Shown here: positions 52,305 to 61,144 of the stretch, piece after piece
How positions within the stretch are numbered: position 1 is the first letter of the stretch
Layout: the number at the start of each line of letters is the position of its first letter
From: Levilactobacillus huananensis
GTDB taxonomy: Bacteria; Bacillota; Bacilli; Lactobacillales; Lactobacillaceae
NCBI RefSeq assembly: GCF_003946145.1
Contig: NZ_RHOC01000002.1
Location: 206,142 to 270,141 of the forward strand
Direction of reading: 5' to 3'
Length of the DNA stretch: 64,000 nt
The notes under the pieces: model-generated
Databases searched by the model: none
Told to the model about the DNA's origin: nothing
The model's input: only the letters and a program-made list of their open reading frames with translations
Translations under genes and position numbers: made by a program

Positions 52305-53048
52305 TTAGAGAACCATCTTGAGGCCCATGAACATTAATAACCCAGCCATGAGAGGTTTCATAATTGTGTTTAGATGATCCGGGTTACTCTTGGCGAGTAG
52401 TCTAGGTGCACAGAAAGCCCCCAGGATGGCACCGATGGCCAGGTAGATACCAATACGCCAATCAATGTTGTTGGCCGAAAGATGGAAGAGGAGCCCCACA
52501 AAAGACGTGCCAACCAGCACATAGGCTGAGGTCGCAGCTGCTGGTACCATATCGAGGCCTAATGCCAGAAGGCCAGCAATGATGGGCCCACCACCGGATA
52601 GACCGGCGATGCCCACCATTAGGCCACTGATAATACCATAGAGGATAGCCTGAAGTGTTTTATGTGTCGCAGGTCGTTGGTTGCTTGAAATTAGGATCTT
52701 AATGAGAATTTCAAGGCCCAGTAAAAAGAGAATTGTTGCGACAATCCAGGTGTAGAGTTTCTGAGGAATAATTGGCGAAATTAAGGCGCCAATGATGGTA
52801 GCTGGGATGGCTGCAAGCAGCATTTGGTTGCCTACCCGAAAGTGAATTTGTCCCGTACGATAGTGGCCATAGGCACCAACGAGAAGAGAAGGAAACGCCG
52901 TGAATAATGAAGTGGATGCGGCAACGGCCGGGCTGAGATGGAATAGCGTGGTTAATAGGCCAAGATAGACTGCGGCACCACCGCCACCAGTTGAGAGGAC
53001 GAAAAGGCCAACGAGAAAACCCGTTACCAATAAGATAAACCAAACCAT
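52305..53048 (-). CDS. TSUP-family permease (TauE/SafE)
   Basis: 247 residues, about eight membrane segments. The family's first signature is VGLFVLSTGGGGAAVYLGLL near residues 12-30; its repeat is GLMVGIAGLSGGGPIIAGLLALG near 140. Substrate unknown. Unlike the TSUP gene at 14664 it has no DUF1634 partner. GAAGGGAG precedes the ATG by about 10 bases. Monocistronic. Confidence 0.9.
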   Translation of the reverse strand: MVWFILLVTGFLVGLFVLSTGGGGAAVYLGLLTTLFHLSPAVAASTSLFTAFPSLLVGAYGHYRTGQIHFRVGNQMLLAAIPATIIGALISPIIPQKLYTWIVATILFLLGLEILIKILISSNQRPATHKTLQAILYGIISGLMVGIAGLSGGGPIIAGLLALGLDMVPAAATSAYVLVGTSFVGLLFHLSANNIDWRIGIYLAIGAILGAFCAPRLLAKSNPDHLNTIMKPLMAGLLMFMGLKMVL

Positions 53049-53194
53049 GAAGATCGAACTCCCTTCACGAACATAATCGTCTCCAGTCTAGTTTCTTATT
53101 TAAATACCGTCAATTGACTGCCGATCAAGGAAGTGATGTTAGGGGCAAGGGTTAACTAGTTGGATGTGGCGGTGGTTATTCAGAATAAAAAAAC

Positions 53195-53230
53195 TGACCA
53201 AGCCGAAACAATTGTCTCAGCTTGGTCAGG
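53195..53230 (-). terminator. Terminator of the SDR-like gene
   Basis: On the minus strand CTGACCAAGCTGAGACAATTG and CAGCTTGGTCAG-type arms pair (CTGACCAAGC with GCTTGGTCAG) and are followed by TTTTTTTATTC. Confidence 0.85.
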
Positions 53231-53258
53231 TGACGAACGCATTTGGTTTGAAAGGGCA

Positions 53259-53954
53259 TTAAACCGGAACAACGACCCCGTTAACGTAGCTAGAAATATC
53301 GGAGCATAGGAAGAGCGCTGTTTGGGCGATTTCGTTACCGTTGGGTGCAACGGGGATATTCAGACTTTCTTCGTCTTCGGCATCGCCACTACCAGGAGCG
53401 ATGGCGTTGGTTCGGATACCCACGTTTTGGTACATATAGGCGGTATTCTTGGTGAGGCCAACCACAGCGTGTTTTGAAGCAGCAACTGCTGCGCTGGCAC
53501 GGTTATCACTGGTGCCTTCAACAGCAGCGATGTTTAAGATGACGCCGTGTTTTTGCTCCGTGAAGAGTTTCAGGGCTTCTCGAGTAGCAATCATCACGCT
53601 GGTCGTGTTGACCGTCATGACCTGATCCCAAAGCTCGTTGGTGAGGGTACCCACGGGAGCGAGCTTGTCGAGCATGCCGGCATTGTTAACCAGAATGTCG
53701 AGATGACCGTATTGCTTAACGGCGGTCTGAACCATATCTTCGACGTCGGATTCCTTCGTCACGTCGGCGACGGCAGCCACGGCTTCACCGCCAGCATCTT
53801 TAATCTTTGACACGACTTGATCCAGTCGTTCGGCGTTGCTATCTGCGGCGACGACTTTGGCTCCCTCGTGGGCGAAGAGTTCCGCGATGGCTTGGCCTTT
53901 ACCAGACCCTGCCCCGGTAACGATAGCCACTTTATTCGCTAATTGTTCAACCAC
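53259..53954 (-). CDS. SDR-family protein lacking the catalytic Ser and Tyr
   Basis: About 231 residues with an SDR Rossmann fold: cofactor loop TGAGSGKGQAIA, NNAGML, VADVTKESDVEDM. The catalytic serine region reads NIAAVEG instead of NISSxxG, and the YxxxK motif reads VAASK, so both Ser and Tyr are replaced (by Ala and Val) while Lys remains. The usual DGG-containing C-terminal tail is missing after VVVPV. It may bind NAD(P) without ordinary dehydrogenase activity. GTG 53954 has AAGGAG eight bases upstream; the GTG three codons earlier touches that site. Confidence 0.82.
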   Translation of the reverse strand: MVEQLANKVAIVTGAGSGKGQAIAELFAHEGAKVVAADSNAERLDQVVSKIKDAGGEAVAAVADVTKESDVEDMVQTAVKQYGHLDILVNNAGMLDKLAPVGTLTNELWDQVMTVNTTSVMIATREALKLFTEQKHGVILNIAAVEGTSDNRASAAVAASKHAVVGLTKNTAYMYQNVGIRTNAIAPGSGDAEDEESLNIPVAPNGNEIAQTALFLCSDISSYVNGVVVPV

Positions 53955-54060
53955 ATGACTCACTCCTTAAAGAAACTAATTTTAGGATTAACCATCCTGC
54001 TCCCATTATAAAACAACCATTAGGTTGAAGGGAGAGAAAAATGAGATTTCAATAAGAAAG

Positions 54061-54099
54061 TTGACTTAGTGAGATTAAGGTGTTACTTTTAAAGTAACA
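54061..54099 (+). promoter_or_regulatory. Promoter and palindromic operator of the NmrA gene
   Basis: TTGACT, 17 bases, TACTTT. TGTTACTTT-T-AAAGTAACA (54081-54099) is a perfect 9-bp palindrome lying over the -10 box. The core resembles binding sites of HxlR/DUF24 regulators. Confidence 0.75.
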
Positions 54100-54121
54100 G
54101 AAAAGGAAAGGCGTGTTTAAG

Positions 54122-54979
54122 TTGAAAATTGTTGTTACGGGAGCCACCGGCCATCTTGGTCGACAGATTGTGGATCATTTGACTAAATTAGTTGCCCCAA
54201 CGAGCTTAACGCTGGGCGTTCATACCCCTAGCAAGGCCCAGGACTATGCTGAACAAGGTATGACGATTAAACCATTAGATTACACCGAACCAGCGACCGT
54301 AGCGACGACCCTGGATGGGGCGGACGTTGCGGTCTATGTGCCTAGCAAGAGTCATGATAGCTTCAGCCGGGTTACTGAATTTGAACACGTCATTACGGCT
54401 GCGACCCAGGTCAAGGTCGGGCACTTGGTGGTTATGGGCTTTATTGCGGACCAAGCCAACAATCCTTTTGATTTATCGGCATTCTATGGCTACGTGCCAC
54501 GTCGGTTGGCCTCAAGTGACCTGAGCTACACGATTGTTCGTAATGCGCTGTATGCAGATCCCTTGGTTCCTTATTTACCAGAATTAATCGAACGGCAAAA
54601 CGTCATTTACCCAATGGCCGATCGGGCTTTGAGCTTCATCAGTTTGGCTGATAGTGCCGCAGCCTTTGCCAAGATTACCGTCACACCAGCCTTATGGACG
54701 CGTTCTATGTATACATTGACCCAAGATCGGGCTTATACCATGCCCGAATTGGCCGAGGTTCTCTCGACTGTCTCAGGGGAAAAGATTGGTTACGCACCAG
54801 TGGGTAACGCCGAATTTGGGGAACTCTACAATGAAGGTCATGAGGGGCACATGTTGTCATCCATGTATGCTGGTGGGGCTATGGGTCTGTTGGACACCAC
54901 GACGGATGACTATGCCGATATCATGGGACACTCGGCACAGTCATTACCAGACTTTTTAAAAGAAAACTATCGTCGTTAA
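54122..54979 (+). CDS. NmrA-like NAD(P)H-binding reductase (QorB type)
   Basis: About 285 residues of atypical SDR fold. The nucleotide loop is VVTGATGHLGRQI at the very start, then an NmrA/QorB-like body with VVMGFIADQANNPF, TIVRNALYADPLVPYL and ALSFISLADSAAAF. No YxxxK of classical type. E. coli QorB of this group reduces quinones. The start is TTG 54122, with AAGGAAAGG 10 bases upstream; GTG 54113 is too close to it. Controlled by the palindromic operator just upstream. Confidence 0.87.
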   Translation: MKIVVTGATGHLGRQIVDHLTKLVAPTSLTLGVHTPSKAQDYAEQGMTIKPLDYTEPATVATTLDGADVAVYVPSKSHDSFSRVTEFEHVITAATQVKVGHLVVMGFIADQANNPFDLSAFYGYVPRRLASSDLSYTIVRNALYADPLVPYLPELIERQNVIYPMADRALSFISLADSAAAFAKITVTPALWTRSMYTLTQDRAYTMPELAEVLSTVSGEKIGYAPVGNAEFGELYNEGHEGHMLSSMYAGGAMGLLDTTTDDYADIMGHSAQSLPDFLKENYRR

Positions 54980-54997
54980 GATTAATTTGTAAAAGCG

Positions 54998-55040
54998 AAA
55001 CAGCGTGATCACTTTGTCTCAGTGAGCACGCTGTTTTTTA
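54998..55040 (+). terminator. Terminator of the NmrA gene
   Basis: AACAGCGTG-TCACT pairs with AGTGA-CACGCTGTT around TTGTCTC, followed by TTTT. It may also stop the convergent XRE gene. Confidence 0.9.
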
Positions 55041-55067
55041 ATTGTCGGTATATGTTACTCATAGCGT

Positions 55068-55778
55068 CTAGCGAATGTCGCGATAGAGATTAATAACGGC
55101 ACCAGCCAGTTTGGTCTCAAATTCGTCACGAGGAAGGAATACCGACTTTTCTGTCGGGAAACCGGTGGTGAGTAATACCTGGCCATCCGCAACTGGCAGG
55201 GCGCGCCGGATAGTGGTTTTGCCGGGCCTAAGATTGATGGCAATCAGCTTGGCCTGTTCAGAAGATAGTTGACAAGCGTCTTTCGCCGAATCGACGACGA
55301 CCAAATCATTTTGTAGAATTCCGAGCATCATTAAATTGGTATCGGTGACCTTGAGCCAAGCCACAACAGGTTCCTTGGCATCTCGAACGGGTAGTTTGTT
55401 GAAGACTTCTGTGTTGTCAGGAACGCGTAATTTCGTTTGCGTATCGTTAATTGGAATAAGTGGGGTGGCAGTGCCTGACAAGTCGAGAGGATGATCCATC
55501 ATATTAAGTCTGGAGCCTGATGGCGTTTCGGCGGATGACTTATTTTCCTCAAGTTCGTCAGGAATCAAATTGGCGAGTTCGAAAATCTGAGTCTCTGAAA
55601 TACGTAACCCTTTGGCAATTTTGCGTAGGGTATTGGGTTTGGGGATCTGCCGCTTGTTGTTTTCAATCTGGGAATAATATGATGCCGAAATTCCTGCATA
55701 TAAAGCGACTTTACGCACAGAGTCACCCTTACCATGACGGATCTTTCTTAATTACTCGCCAAATGTTAAATCCTGCAT
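55068..55778 (-). pseudogene. XRE regulator with S24-like domain, interrupted by an in-frame stop
   Basis: The natural start is ATG 55778, preceded by GGGGTGAG. It encodes MQDLTFGE, then TAA at 55754-55752, and the frame then continues without shift as LRKIRHGKGDSVRKVALYAG into a normal XRE helix-turn-helix (SASYYSQIENNKR) and a C-terminal S24/LexA-like fold with DLVVVD. A Tyr or Gln codon changed to TAA would explain this. Translation might restart at GTG 55718, after AAGGGTG, giving 216 residues without the first helix. The S24 part also lacks the GDSM serine (DTNLM instead), so no self-cleavage is expected. Confidence 0.8.
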
Positions 55779-56067
55779 CGTTCTCACCCCGTTTGTATCT
55801 AACTAGTATAGCAACGGATCCCTAGATTCTGGGCTTTTGCTGCACAAATTGTGATTGCAAAAGTAAAACATGAGACTTATACTTATAATTAAGTTAGCTT
55901 TTATGAATTCAAACTGGCAGAAGTCTAGGTAAATAGCGGTTTTGCCATTGCCTTAGTAATCCTGATGTAGCGGTCACAAAGACGAATAAGAATGGGTACA
56001 GTCAAGATAATGATCTCTTCAGTTATGAGTGTTCACAAAAGTTAAACAAAATGACGGAGGTAAGATG

Positions 56068-56637
56068 ATGAATTTTTGTCCAAAGTGTGGCACGGCAGTT
56101 AAGGCAGGCGCTCGTTTTTGCCCAAACTGTGGGTTTGATTTACAGGTAAAGGGAACACCGGCAGCGCCAGCAGCGAGTGCATCTGTGCAGCCAGCGCCAC
56201 AACAGCAAGTACAGCCGCAAACACAATTTCAGCAACAAGCAACCATGTCAGCGCCTATACCTCAGGCAACAGGTAGTGGTGCTGTCGATTACCAAAGTAA
56301 TCTGGGCTTCGTTGGGGCAGTAAAACAGTATTTTCAGGGATACGCTAAGTTCGATGGTCGAATGAGTCTTGCCAATTATTGGTTATCTGCTGTGGGTATA
56401 TCAATTATCACAATGCTTGGTTATGCGGTGGCATACAGCATTGATAGCGCGACACTTTTTTTCCTGGTCGGCTTGGTATTTGTTCTGCCAGGTATTACTA
56501 GTGCCGTTCGGCGTCTTCATGATACAAACCATTCAGGAGTTTACTATTTTTGGGCCTTTCTTCCAGTCGTTGGGAGCATTTATCTTTTAGTTTTACTCTT
56601 CACGCCCGGTGATCAACAAGCCAATCGTTTTGGTTAG
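56068..56637 (+). CDS. Zinc-ribbon DUF805 membrane protein
   Basis: About 189 residues. N-terminal zinc ribbon, FCPKCG and FCPNCG 15-17 residues apart (residues 3-22), a Pro/Ala/Gln linker to about 75, then a DUF805 domain with GYAKFDGRMSLANYW, membrane segments and RRLHDTNHSG. DUF805 proteins are three- to four-helix membrane proteins of unknown function. ATG 56068 (or 56065) follows GGAGG. First of three adjacent zinc-ribbon genes; the next begins nine bases after its stop. Confidence 0.88.
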   Translation: MNFCPKCGTAVKAGARFCPNCGFDLQVKGTPAAPAASASVQPAPQQQVQPQTQFQQQATMSAPIPQATGSGAVDYQSNLGFVGAVKQYFQGYAKFDGRMSLANYWLSAVGISIITMLGYAVAYSIDSATLFFLVGLVFVLPGITSAVRRLHDTNHSGVYYFWAFLPVVGSIYLLVLLFTPGDQQANRFG

Positions 56638-56646
56638 GAGTTAGCC

Positions 56647-57744
56647 ATGAATTCTAATTTCTTTTGTCCGAATTGTGGGCAACCTGTGAGGCTGGGACTG
56701 AATTTTTGTCCATACTGTGGGCGTGATTTGCGCGCTTTTCAGCCGGCTTCTTCAGCCGCGCCACAGGCAAAAGCGAAGGCAAGTTCAAGTCCTAACCTTT
56801 TGGATTCAGCGACCGCACAACTCAATAGTTGGACCGGGCAACGGCGTAAGGTGCCCATCCAGCTAGGTAGTATGTTTAGCCAGGTGTTTAAAACGCATAC
56901 AGAGGCCGAAGCCGAAACACTCTTCATCGGGGGAACCGAAACGACGACGCCATCTTTGACCGCTGTCAGTGATTCTCCGGTTCAACCCTGGTTGTTTACG
57001 CGAGTGTTAGCCGTATTTGGCCTGACGATCGCCATTTTAGCGGGAAGCTTGTTTATCTTTAATGGGGAGAAGATGTACAACGGGTTAATATTCATTAGTG
57101 CCTTAGCCGTTCCATTTTCCCTGTTAATTATGTTTTTTGAAATTAATACGTTCCGTAATCTCAGTATTTTTAAAGTGACCAAGATCTTTATGGTGGGTGG
57201 GGTCGCTTCGGTTCTAACCAGTATGGTTCTTTACCAATTCATCAACGTCCAAAATATGACGATTGTGGCGGCAATCCTGATTGCCATCGTCGAGGAGACT
57301 GGGAAGCTCGTCATTATCGCCTACTACGTCAAGCGAACGCAAGCGCAATTCATCTTAAATGGACTACTGATTGGCGCGGCAATCGGTGCGGGTTTTGCGG
57401 CTTTTGAAACAGCTGGCTATGCCCAAGATTATGGCCTATGGGTGTTACTTTTACGGGCCATAGATTCGTTAGGAACCCATACGCTGTGGGGAGCCATTAG
57501 TGGGGCCGCGTTAGTCATGGTGAAGGGCGATCAGCCATTAGCTGCGAATGCCTTTCAAAATGGGCGGTTCGTCCGGTTTTATGTGTTGGCTGTGACCTTA
57601 CATGCATTATGGGACATGCCCATACCATTACCTAGTCTAGTGAAGTCAGGCGTCCTGATCGCAGTAGCTTGGGTGACGGTTTTAGTGTTAATTAACGCTG
57701 GTTTACGTGAAATTTGCGAGCTACGAGAAGAGAAATTAACTTAA
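56647..57744 (+). CDS. prsW: Zinc-ribbon PrsW-family intramembrane protease
   Basis: 365 residues. N-terminal zinc ribbon, FCPNCG and FCPYCG (residues 6-25), a soluble linker to about 115, then about eight membrane segments. The PrsW active-site pattern is present: EETGK near residue 216, a second Glu in GFAAFE near 254 and the histidine in LHALWD near 319. B. subtilis PrsW makes the first cut in the anti-sigma factor RsiW. A similar role here is possible, but no anti-sigma factor is adjacent; the other two zinc-ribbon membrane proteins are candidate partners or substrates. AGGAG precedes the ATG. Confidence 0.9.
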   Translation: MNSNFFCPNCGQPVRLGLNFCPYCGRDLRAFQPASSAAPQAKAKASSSPNLLDSATAQLNSWTGQRRKVPIQLGSMFSQVFKTHTEAEAETLFIGGTETTTPSLTAVSDSPVQPWLFTRVLAVFGLTIAILAGSLFIFNGEKMYNGLIFISALAVPFSLLIMFFEINTFRNLSIFKVTKIFMVGGVASVLTSMVLYQFINVQNMTIVAAILIAIVEETGKLVIIAYYVKRTQAQFILNGLLIGAAIGAGFAAFETAGYAQDYGLWVLLLRAIDSLGTHTLWGAISGAALVMVKGDQPLAANAFQNGRFVRFYVLAVTLHALWDMPIPLPSLVKSGVLIAVAWVTVLVLINAGLREICELREEKLT

Positions 57745-57758
57745 TGGGAGTGTTGAAA

Positions 57759-58628
57759 ATGAAGTTTTGTATCAACTGTGGCCATCAATTAAAAGCTGGA
57801 CAAAAGTTCTGCACCAATTGCGGCGCGAAGCAACCAGAGATCGAATCCGTTACTCCGCGAGAGACGCCGGTAGCTCCAACAGCGGGGGCAACGCCCGTGT
57901 CTAATGTAAAGTCAGCGGCCCCACAGGCAACCACGCCAGATGCGGCACCAACGGCGGCTTCAGCATCGTCGACAGATACAGTGACTAGTGATACGCCGAA
58001 AGCCTCAGCGGCTACTCCTGACGTAGATGTCCCAACAGATCAAGATTCAAAAGGCGTGCCGGCTTCATCAGTACCGCAACAACCGGAAGCATCGACTACG
58101 GAAACAACGGCGTCTAACGTTCAGACAGCAGTTGCCAAGCAGCCAGCCACTACGCTGTCACAGACAGTAGCGAAAGCAGCCGGAGATTCTCAGACCGTCT
58201 GGATCGTGGTAGGGGCAATCGTCCTGATCCTCCTTGGCGTAGCCGGATATAATGGGTATAACACGTATAAGCGAGATAATTTAACAGAACAAGAGATTGC
58301 CAATATTGGTGATGACGTAACCTCAAAATATTTAGGTAATTCCGCCACGGTAAGTTACAGCAAGAGTGATAATGTGTTAACAATAGAAGCAGATGAGGAT
58401 ACGGATCTTTATGATATAGCTTATGATATGACGAATGGCTATGATGAAACGGATGATATGGATCCTTATCTTACCAAGCTAAAGAAGATTTCTACAGCCA
58501 TGTCACCACTGATGCCGACGAATTTAAAAGACGTCCAGGTTGAACTTGCGAATCCACAAAATACGAATCGTCATCTATACACGGCTGAAGATGGTGATAT
58601 AATTTACGATTTTACGGATGACGAGTGA
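57759..58628 (+). CDS. Zinc-ribbon single-pass membrane protein
   Basis: About 289 residues. Zinc ribbon FCINCG and FCTNCG (residues 3-22), then a low-complexity Ala/Thr/Pro/Ser linker of about 125 residues, one membrane helix (IVVGAIVLILLGVAGY), and an extracellular domain of about 115 acidic residues with many Asp and Tyr. It has a TcaA-like plan: a cytosolic zinc ribbon linked to an outside sensor domain. ATG 57759 follows GGGAGTG; the frame is open into the end of prsW. Base composition drops toward A/T in the last third. Substrate or partner of the adjacent protease is plausible. Confidence 0.82.
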   Translation: MKFCINCGHQLKAGQKFCTNCGAKQPEIESVTPRETPVAPTAGATPVSNVKSAAPQATTPDAAPTAASASSTDTVTSDTPKASAATPDVDVPTDQDSKGVPASSVPQQPEASTTETTASNVQTAVAKQPATTLSQTVAKAAGDSQTVWIVVGAIVLILLGVAGYNGYNTYKRDNLTEQEIANIGDDVTSKYLGNSATVSYSKSDNVLTIEADEDTDLYDIAYDMTNGYDETDDMDPYLTKLKKISTAMSPLMPTNLKDVQVELANPQNTNRHLYTAEDGDIIYDFTDDE

Positions 58629-58716
58629 TAAAATACATAGTATCAGTTCTGTGAAATAAAGTCAGATAAGGTAACCGACCAGAAAAGTCTGTATTTGACA
58701 GGCCTATTTTGAAACA

Positions 58717-58753
58717 TAGACATTCAATTCCAAATGAATTGAATGTCTTTTTT
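58717..58753 (+). terminator. Terminator of the zinc-ribbon operon
   Basis: AGACATTCAATTC and GAATTGAATGTCT pair perfectly around CAAAT, followed by TTTTT. Confidence 0.93.
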
Positions 58754-58773
58754 GACTTCAAGATTCGGTAGAC

Positions 58774-58817
58774 AAAAAACCGCCAAACAGTCTAGAAAGC
58801 ACTGTTTGACGGTTTAA
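58774..58817 (-). terminator. Terminator of the teichoic acid genes
   Basis: On the minus strand AAACCGTCAAACAGT and ACTGTTTGGCGGTTT (one G-U) pair and are followed by TTTTTG. Confidence 0.92.
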
Positions 58818-58831
58818 CTCTTTAAAAGAGG

Positions 58832-61135
58832 TTACTTCAAATCTTCCTTGTCAAAGAAGGCATCAACAACGCGTTGACTGGCATGGCCGTCTTCCCAGTT
58901 GTTAAAGCGATCGCTGAAACGTTGGTAAGCACCGGCGTATTCCTGTTCAACCTTAGGCAGGTTGTGCAGGGCCGACAAGACATCGTCGTTGGTCTTCAAC
59001 AGTGGTCCTGGGAGATCCTTTTCCATGTCGAGGTAGAAGCCTCGCAAGACACTCCCGTACTTTTCGTAATCGTAAACAAAGTACAGAATAGGGCGTCGCA
59101 GGATGGCGTAGTCGAAGAATACACTGGAGTAGTCGGTGATGAGCACATCGGCAATCAGATAGAGCTCGGCGATATCGTCGTAACTAGATTCGTTATAAAC
59201 GAAGTCTCCAAAGCCAGTTGTGTCCAGGTGCTCCGTGATGAAGTAGTGGGTCCGTAAGACCAGCACGTAGTCATCGCCAAGTTCTCGTTTCAAACGTTGG
59301 ATGTCGAGCTTTAAGGTGAACTTGTAATCCCCGACACCGTAGTAGTCATCGTCACGCCAAGTTGGCGCATAGAGGATGATCTTTTTGTCGAGCGGGATCC
59401 CCAGTTGTTCCTTAATCTGACGTGCCCGGTCATCCTTGTCCGGAGCGCTTAAGATATCGTTACGCGGGTAACCTGACTTCAACATTTGGTTTTCTGGGTA
59501 CATGAAGGCATGTTCGAAGACGTCGACGGAAAACTGGTTGGCAGTGACGAGGTAATCCCATTGACGAGATTGAGAGAAGAAGATTGCCTTGTACATCGGG
59601 TTGGCACTGGCCACATTATCCATATCGAAGACCAAGTGCTTCAACGGGGTTCCATGCCAAGTGGACAGGAACTTGGTTCCGGGGCGCTTAATGAACCACT
59701 GGGGTTGTCGCATGTTGATCACTTGGTATTTAGATGTTGCAAGATAGTACATATAACGCCAACCAAAACGCTTGACCACGATGGTATCTGGCCGATCGGC
59801 AGGGGTGTCTTCAACATCTGGATTCATGATCCAGACGTGTTTGAATTTACCCGGGTAGTTTTCCTGGATGTAATTATAGATGGCCTTAGGACTATCTGAG
59901 AAGTTCCGCCCCAGGAAGGATTCGTAAATGATAACTCGTGGTTTGATTGGCATCTTGGTAAACCACCAGATGTAAGACAGACGGGTGAGACCTCGACCGT
60001 GATGATGGAGTACCCGGTTCAACTGTCGTAACCGCACTAACCCGTTGATTCGAGATTGTGGGCAAGTTGGTTGTCGCCGAATGTGATGTAAGATTTGCCG
60101 ACTGAGGAACGAGACATCGCCGTATGCGGCGGCATCCGTGTCCTTCAGATAGCGGTGCAAGTCGTTCATCAAGGCGGGCACGTCAGTCACCGTTACAGGT
60201 GAACTGGTGGCCAAGGCTTGATAGAGGAATCGGTGCAACCGTAATAAGGTATACCGACTGAAGGCAAAGTGGAGATCGTCGTCTTTAATGAGGTCTAGAC
60301 TGGCTTGCCAAGCGGCCACCCGTTGTTGCCATCGTGTGCCGACTTCAAGTTGATGAATTGACGGTTGATTGATGGGATCGTTATGTTTGACCCGAATGTA
60401 GTGCGGCGTAGCTAATCGAAGATAAGAGCTAGTTAAGGCCATAACCTGAACTAAGAACGGAAAATCGGGGTAGAGTTGGTTATCAGGCATGAATTGAATG
60501 GCATGGTCCTGAACCAGTTTACGATCGATCACCTTACCCGTCAGTTTAATTTGGCGGTTAAATTGATCCCAACGCGTGTCACCAAGCAACTGAACGTATT
60601 TGTGTTCCAGCCAGTTCAATGCATTGGCGTCAACCGCTGATGCATCTGGCAGTTGTTGCGTAACGACAGGGTCAAAGTTTAAGGCAAAGTTCTTAGGCGC
60701 ACGACGCTTGGCACCCCCCCATTTCGGTAGGGTGTCCAAGGCTTCTGTCTGCTCCAAACTGTTGAGAAATGACGATTGTGGTTCGTAAGTGGGGTATTGG
60801 TTCAAGTCTCCCAAGGTATCCGCGGCAGGATTAATTGCTGCCATTTCCGCCAAAGCACTTGGGACCAGAAAGTCATCGCTATCCACAAAGACTAACCAAT
60901 CACCGGTTGCCGCAGCCACGGCCGCATTGCGGGCCGAACCCATGGTATTGCCATCAAAGGACACTTGACGGACCTTGAAAGGCACCTGCCACTCTGACTC
61001 AGTGAAATCGAGAGGCGCGTTGAGCGCGATAATCCACTCGAAGTCGTGGGTCGTTTGGCGGACTAAGTTTTGCCGTAGGGCTAATAGTTGATGTAGTTCA
61101 CCCGTTTGACAGGGTGTGATTAAACTAAATTTCAT
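58832..61135 (-). CDS. tagF: Glycosyltransferase family 2 / CDP-glycerol glycerophosphotransferase fusion
   Basis: 767 residues in two parts. Residues 1-250 are a GT-A glycosyltransferase: FSLITPCQTGEL, GSARNAAVAAATGDWLVFVDSDD with the DxDD-type metal site near 90. Residues 380-767 are a TagF-like polymerase: LSTWHGTPLKH, SGYPRNDIL, ILYAPTWRDDDYYG, DDYVLVLRTHYF, YLIADVLITDYSSVFFDYAIL. The second part adds glycerol phosphate from CDP-glycerol to a wall or lipoteichoic polymer at the membrane. ATG follows TAGGAGG. Downstream partner of the gene at 61145, nine bases apart. Confidence 0.92.
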   Translation of the reverse strand: MKFSLITPCQTGELHQLLALRQNLVRQTTHDFEWIIALNAPLDFTESEWQVPFKVRQVSFDGNTMGSARNAAVAAATGDWLVFVDSDDFLVPSALAEMAAINPAADTLGDLNQYPTYEPQSSFLNSLEQTEALDTLPKWGGAKRRAPKNFALNFDPVVTQQLPDASAVDANALNWLEHKYVQLLGDTRWDQFNRQIKLTGKVIDRKLVQDHAIQFMPDNQLYPDFPFLVQVMALTSSYLRLATPHYIRVKHNDPINQPSIHQLEVGTRWQQRVAAWQASLDLIKDDDLHFAFSRYTLLRLHRFLYQALATSSPVTVTDVPALMNDLHRYLKDTDAAAYGDVSFLSRQILHHIRRQPTCPQSRINGLVRLRQLNRVLHHHGRGLTRLSYIWWFTKMPIKPRVIIYESFLGRNFSDSPKAIYNYIQENYPGKFKHVWIMNPDVEDTPADRPDTIVVKRFGWRYMYYLATSKYQVINMRQPQWFIKRPGTKFLSTWHGTPLKHLVFDMDNVASANPMYKAIFFSQSRQWDYLVTANQFSVDVFEHAFMYPENQMLKSGYPRNDILSAPDKDDRARQIKEQLGIPLDKKIILYAPTWRDDDYYGVGDYKFTLKLDIQRLKRELGDDYVLVLRTHYFITEHLDTTGFGDFVYNESSYDDIAELYLIADVLITDYSSVFFDYAILRRPILYFVYDYEKYGSVLRGFYLDMEKDLPGPLLKTNDDVLSALHNLPKVEQEYAGAYQRFSDRFNNWEDGHASQRVVDAFFDKEDLK

Positions 61136-61144
61136 GACAACCTC

